From: Klebsormidium nitens
Taxonomy: Eukaryota; Streptophyta; Klebsormidiophyceae; Klebsormidiales; Klebsormidiaceae
Reading direction: 5' to 3'
Assembly: GCA_000708835.1 (NCBI GenBank)
Contig: DF237050.1
Coordinates: forward strand, 139,296 to 203,295
DNA length: 64,000 nt
In this document: piece by piece, positions 58,736-64,000 of the stretch
How positions within the stretch are numbered: the first letter of the stretch is position 1
Layout: each line of letters starts with the position of its first letter
Notes under the pieces: model-generated
Told to the model about the DNA's origin: nothing
Seen by the model: the letters and a program-made list of their open reading frames with translations, nothing else
The model's database searches: none
Position numbers and translations under genes: made by a program

Positions 58736-61700
58736 CCGGTGTTGGGGGAACGAGAGAAGGCCGTTGGACGGGGTTCGGTTAAGGCTCAGAAGCTAGACAG
58801 CATAGTTCTCGGGGGCCGGGCGGGTTGCGGGATACGAAAGGAGCTCTAAGGAGATTGAGCGGAATGAGGTACGCAGCGGAAGTCAAAACGAGCAGAAACC
58901 GAACGGAAGTAGAGGGTTCCAGCGGAACGGAGAGGGGCCTGCTGGCGGAACGTCTGGCCCGGCCAGAAAACGAAGCGGAAGCGAAATGCAGTCGGCAACG
59001 CGAGCGGATCCAAGCGCATTGTCTCAACAACCGGGAAGAGTGTATGGAGAGTGCGGGGATGGAGCGGAAGCGGAACCATTCTGGAAACGGATCGGAATGC
59101 AGATTGCCGTGCAACATTCAAGCGGAAGGAGAAACAAGCGCAGTCTGGATTGAAGCGGGAGAAGGTCGGCGCGTATAAACTGATAGCTACGAGTGGTTGT
59201 TCAGGCGGAGAAGCGAGCCGGTGGAACGAGATGCTGACCGCCGGTCCTCGCGATTCCCTCTTCCGAACGGCCGGAACGTCCCAGCGCCCTCGGTCGCCTT
59301 GGCCGGTGGAGCGAGCGGACGCGCGGTCAAGCGCGGACGCGTCCGCGCACTGCCTGCCGAAGCAGGTCCGGGGACCCCTGATGGCGGAGAGGACGCACTG
59401 AAGCCTTGGTAAGCACGTTGGCAGGAAGCTAGTGTAAATGTGTACCAGATTCTGACGTCACCTGCCTTCGCACACAGGCTGAGTGAAGACCGACGCGCGC
59501 ACAAGGTGCCGCACTTCGATCGTTGCGTCACAGGCCACAAAAGGCCATAATCACTGAATAAACCTAAAGCTGACGTGAGCAATTGCTGAATTCTGACGTC
59601 AGAGTGCACCCGCGCAGGCTGAAGAGGGGGTGGCGCGCCCCGGCGAGGTGCTCTAGGTTGATCGCTGCAGCAAGGGGTTGACAAGTACGGATGTGCGGAG
59701 TGGTCCAAAAGCCGACGTGAAAGATCCCTTTTGCTGACGTCACGCGTGTGCTCGCGCAGGCTAAACCAGGATACGGCGCGCGCGAGCTGCCGGAGATTGA
59801 CATGCCGGAGCTAGCGGCATCGCTGGGGTAACTGTTCTGGAGCGGCACTGCCTGCGGACGTCGTCAAGGTGAGATTGCTCGAGTGTCATCTATGACGTGA
59901 AAGCCCTCCTTTCTTCAGTTAGTATGCCATTTTCGCTCCTTCCTCGGGTCGAGTGTTCAAAGGAGTGACTTGATCGTTAGCCTTCGTCCATGTTTACCTG
60001 GGCAGTCGCGGTGTAGATGAGCTTCTTTCTTGGGGGCATCAATGCGCTCAAAAGTTACCGTTGACATCTTGATTTTCGGGGGTGATTGAGCTCGTCTTTG
60101 TAATCACGAGTGGTTTCCACCTTTGGCCGCCTCCAAGCGCGCAATCTCACATCGGCGGCTCTCAGTCTCATCTAAAGTCTCCGCTAGACACTGCCTCCGA
60201 ACCCTTATGCCGGTCGGCGGACGCGATCATCGACAGTCTGCTTCAGAGAGAAGAGGGTAATGTTTTTGAAGGCCGGTTGGTTCATTCGCCAGTAAACCTC
60301 CAAGAGCTATATCGTTCCCCTCGGTCTGTGGGAAGATCTCGGTGCTCTTGTTTTCCTAGGTTTTTCCTGTATCTTCTAGGGACTTGCTTAGGACTGACCT
60401 TCTCCGATCGCACCTCATGTAGTAGGGCTGTAAAACGTGCTGATGACGAGAAGGATCTAAGACTGAACCAACAATTATCGAAAGTTGACCTTTCTGAATT
60501 CGCCTCTTTTTTCCGCAGTACGGTCCGATCACGGACATGGTTCACAGCAGCACCGAGCAGGCTGGCACCACCTTGGACCGCACAGACTTCGCCCCGCCCA
60601 ACATACAACCGTGCCTGCCACGTCAGCAGTCTAGGAACGCCACCGGTAGGTCTCCACGGCCATTTATGAAGCTATATTTTCTTCGACTCTATTTCAGAAG
60701 ATATTGTTATCCCTTCAATGCCGAGTTTCTAGTCCGTGCGTGGCAGCCAGTGGCATGTCGAGTGTTCATACGATAAACAGCAGCGCGGCCGCGTCGGGCG
60801 CCAACGGCACACGTTCTAAACGAGGAGGTGAGGCGGCCGGAAGCGGAAAACAACCGGAGACGGAACGCCACTGGGCCCAACAGTTCCAAGACAAGTCCAA
60901 ATCTGATCGATCCAAACGGAACGTATCAGGGTTCCTCCATGGATTCAAATGGATTCGAACAATTGCAAGCTTTGACCACTCTCTTATCCAGGTTTAGACA
61001 GGTGTCAACGTCGTCCACTTTCCTTTGAAGGCGTTTGAATTGACGCAATGAGCAGGACGGAAGATGTGTGGGGTATTCATCTCGGACGCGCGCCTTCAAC
61101 TTCTTTTGCCTCCAGTGCAGCTCGCACGCCTCGGGCGGATGTTCCAGAGCAACCTCAGCCCTCAACGGTCTCGGTCGTTATTGCAATTCGCCGCCGCCAG
61201 CGCCAGCTGCGCGCTCACGTGGTTGCACCTGCGCGCCACCCAGGTGAGACTGGCGACCTCAGCAAGGCTTTCCCTTAGCGCCGCGCCTACGCACGCGCCA
61301 AAAAAGCCGGCGTACGCACTCGTTGCCGCCCGGGCGGAGCGCACGCCCGGGCATCGGAAATGCTCCCAAGTCCGTCGTGTGCTTGGTCATACTCTTGTAC
61401 GTACTGGAATGTCGTGTGCCTTTGTCTCGCTTTCCTCATTGCACTGCTTTGATTCTGCCTGTTTGAACTGTTTCTATCGACAAACAACGGACGACACCGC
61501 TTACTTTCTCTCGTCAACTTGAAGATCCGAACGCTCCGTTCCCGTTTGGTGCAGGGGCCCTTCTCCTAAGAGGTGCCTAATTCACGCGCACGCGCAACGC
61601 GGCCGCGATCGAGCCCGATAAATTCGTGTTGAAAGTGAGACGTCTGACCACTGCTAACATGTCCTTTTTGAAGACGCAAGTTATAGTATGATTGCCTATC

Positions 61701-63089
61701 GCCGCTTTGTGCATTTGAAAATGTGTTGTGCGGCGACGAAATTCACGTGGATCCCGGCTACGAAAGTCCTGACTTCCAGCGAACTGTGTATGGGTGGCAA
61801 TCATGGTCCCCTAAACTATGCAACGTACTGCTCGAGGGTTCACTTTGGGGACTTGCGGCAAACGTCTGGTGGAGAGCGCTCTTATCCTTTCGCAGACACA
61901 CTAGTCCTGATGTCAGTCGGGCTTTCGAGATTGTCTTTGAAGGAGTTCCAGATCAATTGGCATGTGGACACCGTACTACAGGAGAAAGGAGATTCGTTCT
62001 ATGTTCTGTCGGCCTCCTATTGAAGCAAAGCTTTCAAGCATGCAGCCAAAAAAGGAGGAGGGTTTTGTAATTTCCTCCCTTGAACTCATCAGTTTTCGTA
62101 CCCGTGTGCTTTTCCTGTGGGTTTCTTCCAGCAGACGTTCAAATTCTTTGTTGCAGTGGGCCTTCATGCTTCTCTGGCCGCACCAAGCGGCATGTGACGC
62201 TTTTTTTTGAGAAGAGAAGAAGCCGCTGCGAGCCCCACGGCGGCCATACGCAAACGGAGCCCTTTCCAGTGCTATACAGCATCTTCGCAGGTGAGGCTCC
62301 TCAGTTTATGTTGGCTGGAAGACTTTCTGAAATCACGTAGCGACAGATCGTCTTTAGAATGCTCGAAGCAGGCAAGCCCTCAGCAGCATCCTCTTACTCA
62401 CTGTCCGGAATCCATTATCCGCATTAAGTGTACCCTTCACATGTGGTTGTCATCAAGGCAGCCATCCGACAGGAACCCGACATCCAAGCTTTTTGTGATA
62501 GACGCTTTGGGTTATTGTCGTGATATCGGGACGTCCCCTTTGTCTCGAACAGGAATAAGATCTTACTTTGACGCATTGTCCGGTATCGGGACTACAAACG
62601 AAACTCAATGCAAGGACAACAGACCAGTCAAACAGCGTTCGTTGGAACGATTCTTTGTTTGCACTGTATATGCACATCATGATGATGCTTGCACAAACAT
62701 AAGTAGACCGGTTCTGTGACGCGTCGTGAAGCACAAGTGGCCAACATGTATACTGAAGTCGACAAAAAATGTGTTTTGTCTCTTGTAGAATTGGCTGAGA
62801 CCACGCGAGTGCGAAGTCCGAGGTCACAACGAGATCGACCCAAAGAAAGGGCTAGATCAGCCGCTCAAGGTCCCGCCAGCTTTACTTTAATGTCAAAGAC
62901 CGGGCGTCTGTTCAGCGTGTTTTTCAGGATAGATCCAAGTCTACTCAAAAACGATCAGTGAGGTAAACTGCCAATAGAACATATTTGAAGCAGACGGTAA
63001 GTGACTTGGTAACTATTGTCTATCAGACGGGAGAAGGCTTGCTCTATGTAAAGTACTGAAGCTAGAAAACTTGGCGGCTAAGTCAAATC
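58736..63089. other. Element interior, right side: possible exons but no gene supported
   Basis: 4.3 kb downstream of the transposase. Exon-like stretches with fair splice sites occur on the plus strand: 59205-59408, about 60525-60650 (YGPITDMVHSSTEQAG...) and about 61122-61242 (VQLARLGRMFQSNLSP...). I could not join them in phase into one frame. The part around 58860-59150 is rich in CGGAA words. It could be a third element gene, captured host fragments or non-coding filler. Confidence 0.35.
59444..59900. repeat. Three-copy 141-bp repeat carrying TGACGTCA
   Basis: The palindrome TGACGTCA occurs at 59453, 59594 and 59735, exactly 141 bases apart. Each is followed about 20 bases later by a pyrimidine-poor CGCAGGCT-like block (59475, 59615, 59757), and units end with a (T/C)GACGTGA word (59571, 59712, 59893). 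The units have diverged between these anchors. TGACGTCA is the classic bZIP/CRE core. Lying in the right part of the transposon, the array may be regulatory. Confidence 0.75.
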
Positions 63090-63393
63090 TTGCCCGGGTA
63101 TTCTTTCGTTGCCCGGACTACGTTGCCCGGGCTTCTCCCCGATTTCCCCGGTCATGTGTGTTGCCCGGTCTTTGTTGCCCGGGGTCTGCCCTCGTGGTCC
63201 CCGGACATGCGAGTTGCCCGGCCTTTCGTAACCCCGAGCGGCACCTCGGGGAGTCTTTTCCCCGGCCTTATCTCCGGGCAAATTTGCCCGGGGGTGCAAA
63301 ATCCCCGGGCAATTCTTCCTCCAGCTCGTTGCCCGGCCTCAGGCCGGGGAACCCCCGGGCAATAAGCCCGGGCAAACGGGAATCCGCCCTGTG
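63090..63393. repeat. Right terminal inverted repeat and subterminal array
   Basis: About twelve TTGCCCGGG / CCCGGGCAA units in mixed orientation lead into the 20-bp terminal inverted repeat at 63374-63393, the mirror of the left end. Confidence 0.85.
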
Positions 63394-63396
63394 GCT
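63394..63396. repeat. Right target-site duplication (GCT)
   Basis: Same three bases as directly before the left terminal repeat. Confidence 0.65.
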
Positions 63397-64000
63397 GGCT
63401 CCAAGTGGCCCCAAGTGACCTCGGAAAGAGAATCTTCAGTCAGGGTTGGACCTCTACCGAAGCTCTAGCCCTCTTCCTGATTGTAATGTTAAAGTCTGCC
63501 TGACTGACTCGGAGGCTCGTCCCTTTGGCGTTGGCGTGGTCAAGTGGGCAGAGTAACCCGTATCATTACTCACACTAGATATTGACAGATCTAGAGGCCA
63601 ACGTGAGCAGTGGAAGCTATCAATATGGAACTTCTTGTGATGAATTGATTGCGTCACGATATCATAATCTCGGCCTATCTAGGTCTTGAAGGAGCTCCTA
63701 AAGCGTGCCTGCTTTCAAAGAGTCATCGTTCGCACGAAACGCTGGCTCTTCTACCACCCCGGTGACCGTACGTGCATTCCAAACCTTTCCGTCGAATATC
63801 ATCCGTATGATACGCCCACGAAACGACCACATTGCGCTCGACTGTTCGAGCGTGGCCCATGAAGCAAGTCTTCCTATTGAACTCTCATACTTATCTTTTT
63901 GACCAAGACAGCTATCCTACTGCGTCTCTACTCGTGGTGCAAAGATCGTAACGCGTGATATAGTGAGATGCTCCGGAAGCACAGGCGTCGTGTAACGATT
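63397..64000. other. Host flank right of the transposon, nothing recognised
   Basis: The last 600 bases contain a 65-codon ORF (63705-63902) without any family signal. No gene is supported. Confidence 0.5.

Larger units (their letters stand above)
45718..63393 (+). mobile_element. CACTA (EnSpm-type) DNA transposon, about 17.7 kb
   Basis: The two ends are perfect 20-bp inverted copies of CACAGGGCGGATTCCCGTTT, at 45718-45737 and, reversed, 63374-63393. Just outside each end is GCT (45715-45717 and 63394-63396), a 3-bp target duplication as expected for CACTA elements, whose ends begin CAC. Inside each end lies a 250-300-bp array of short direct and inverted TTGCCCGGG-type units, matching the subterminal repeats that TNPA-class proteins bind in EnSpm. 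The interior carries a Tnp2-like transposase gene (+) and a divergent second gene (-). The 3-bp duplication alone could be chance; the combination with the ends, arrays and transposase is strong. Intact ends and a long open transposase frame suggest recent activity. Confidence 0.85.

Noticed and set aside
63090-63365. GC-rich ORFs at the right end (PGYSFVARTTLPG...)
   Set aside because: They are translations of the TTGCCCGGG array, not genes.

Overview
This is nuclear DNA of a eukaryote. Almost every gene is split into short exons with GT-AG junctions and a few GC-AG ones, and no operons or bacterial signals are visible. The gene set points to a green alga, most likely a streptophyte (charophyte) such as Klebsormidium. 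It has a radical-SAM FO synthase (kept in algae, lost in land plants), plant-type DsPTP1-like and TIP41-like proteins, and a YTH reader with a CPSF30/YTHDF-like pocket. The organism is an inference, not something the sequence states.

Layout: nine host genes alternate strand perfectly from 1 to 45 kb. They are FO synthase CofG part (-), PIH1-domain protein (+), dual-specificity phosphatase (-), large 2OG-Fe(II) oxygenase (+), TIP41-like (-), exon-repeat coiled-coil protein (+), F-box/LRR protein (-), YTH-CCCH-RING protein (+) and MYND-finger protein (-). Start-to-start gaps (about 0.5 to 1 kb) alternate with end-to-end gaps (about 1.1 to 1.3 kb). I rebuilt the exon chains by hand; in nearly all genes every junction keeps intron phase, which is the main support for the models.

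From 45,718 to 63,393 lies what appears to be one 17.7-kb CACTA-type DNA transposon. It has 20-bp perfect terminal inverted repeats starting CACAGGG, a 3-bp target duplication (GCT), GC-rich subterminal arrays built on the unit TTGCCCGGG, a Tnp2-like transposase gene (+) and a divergently transcribed second gene (-) with a SAM-like segment and a Cys/His cluster. Its right third holds a 141-bp-period triplication carrying TGACGTCA and no gene I can support.

Main points of interest are the near-intact CACTA element with its second gene, the YTH-CCCH-RING domain order, and the coiled-coil gene made of symmetric phase-0 exons of 6 or 7 heptads. A 126-bp MITE-like insertion containing telomere-like repeats is a smaller point. 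The functional roles of the host genes (FO cofactor synthesis, chaperone/PP2A regulation, m6A reading, ubiquitin ligation) are family-based inferences. The genes do not form an obvious pathway together.
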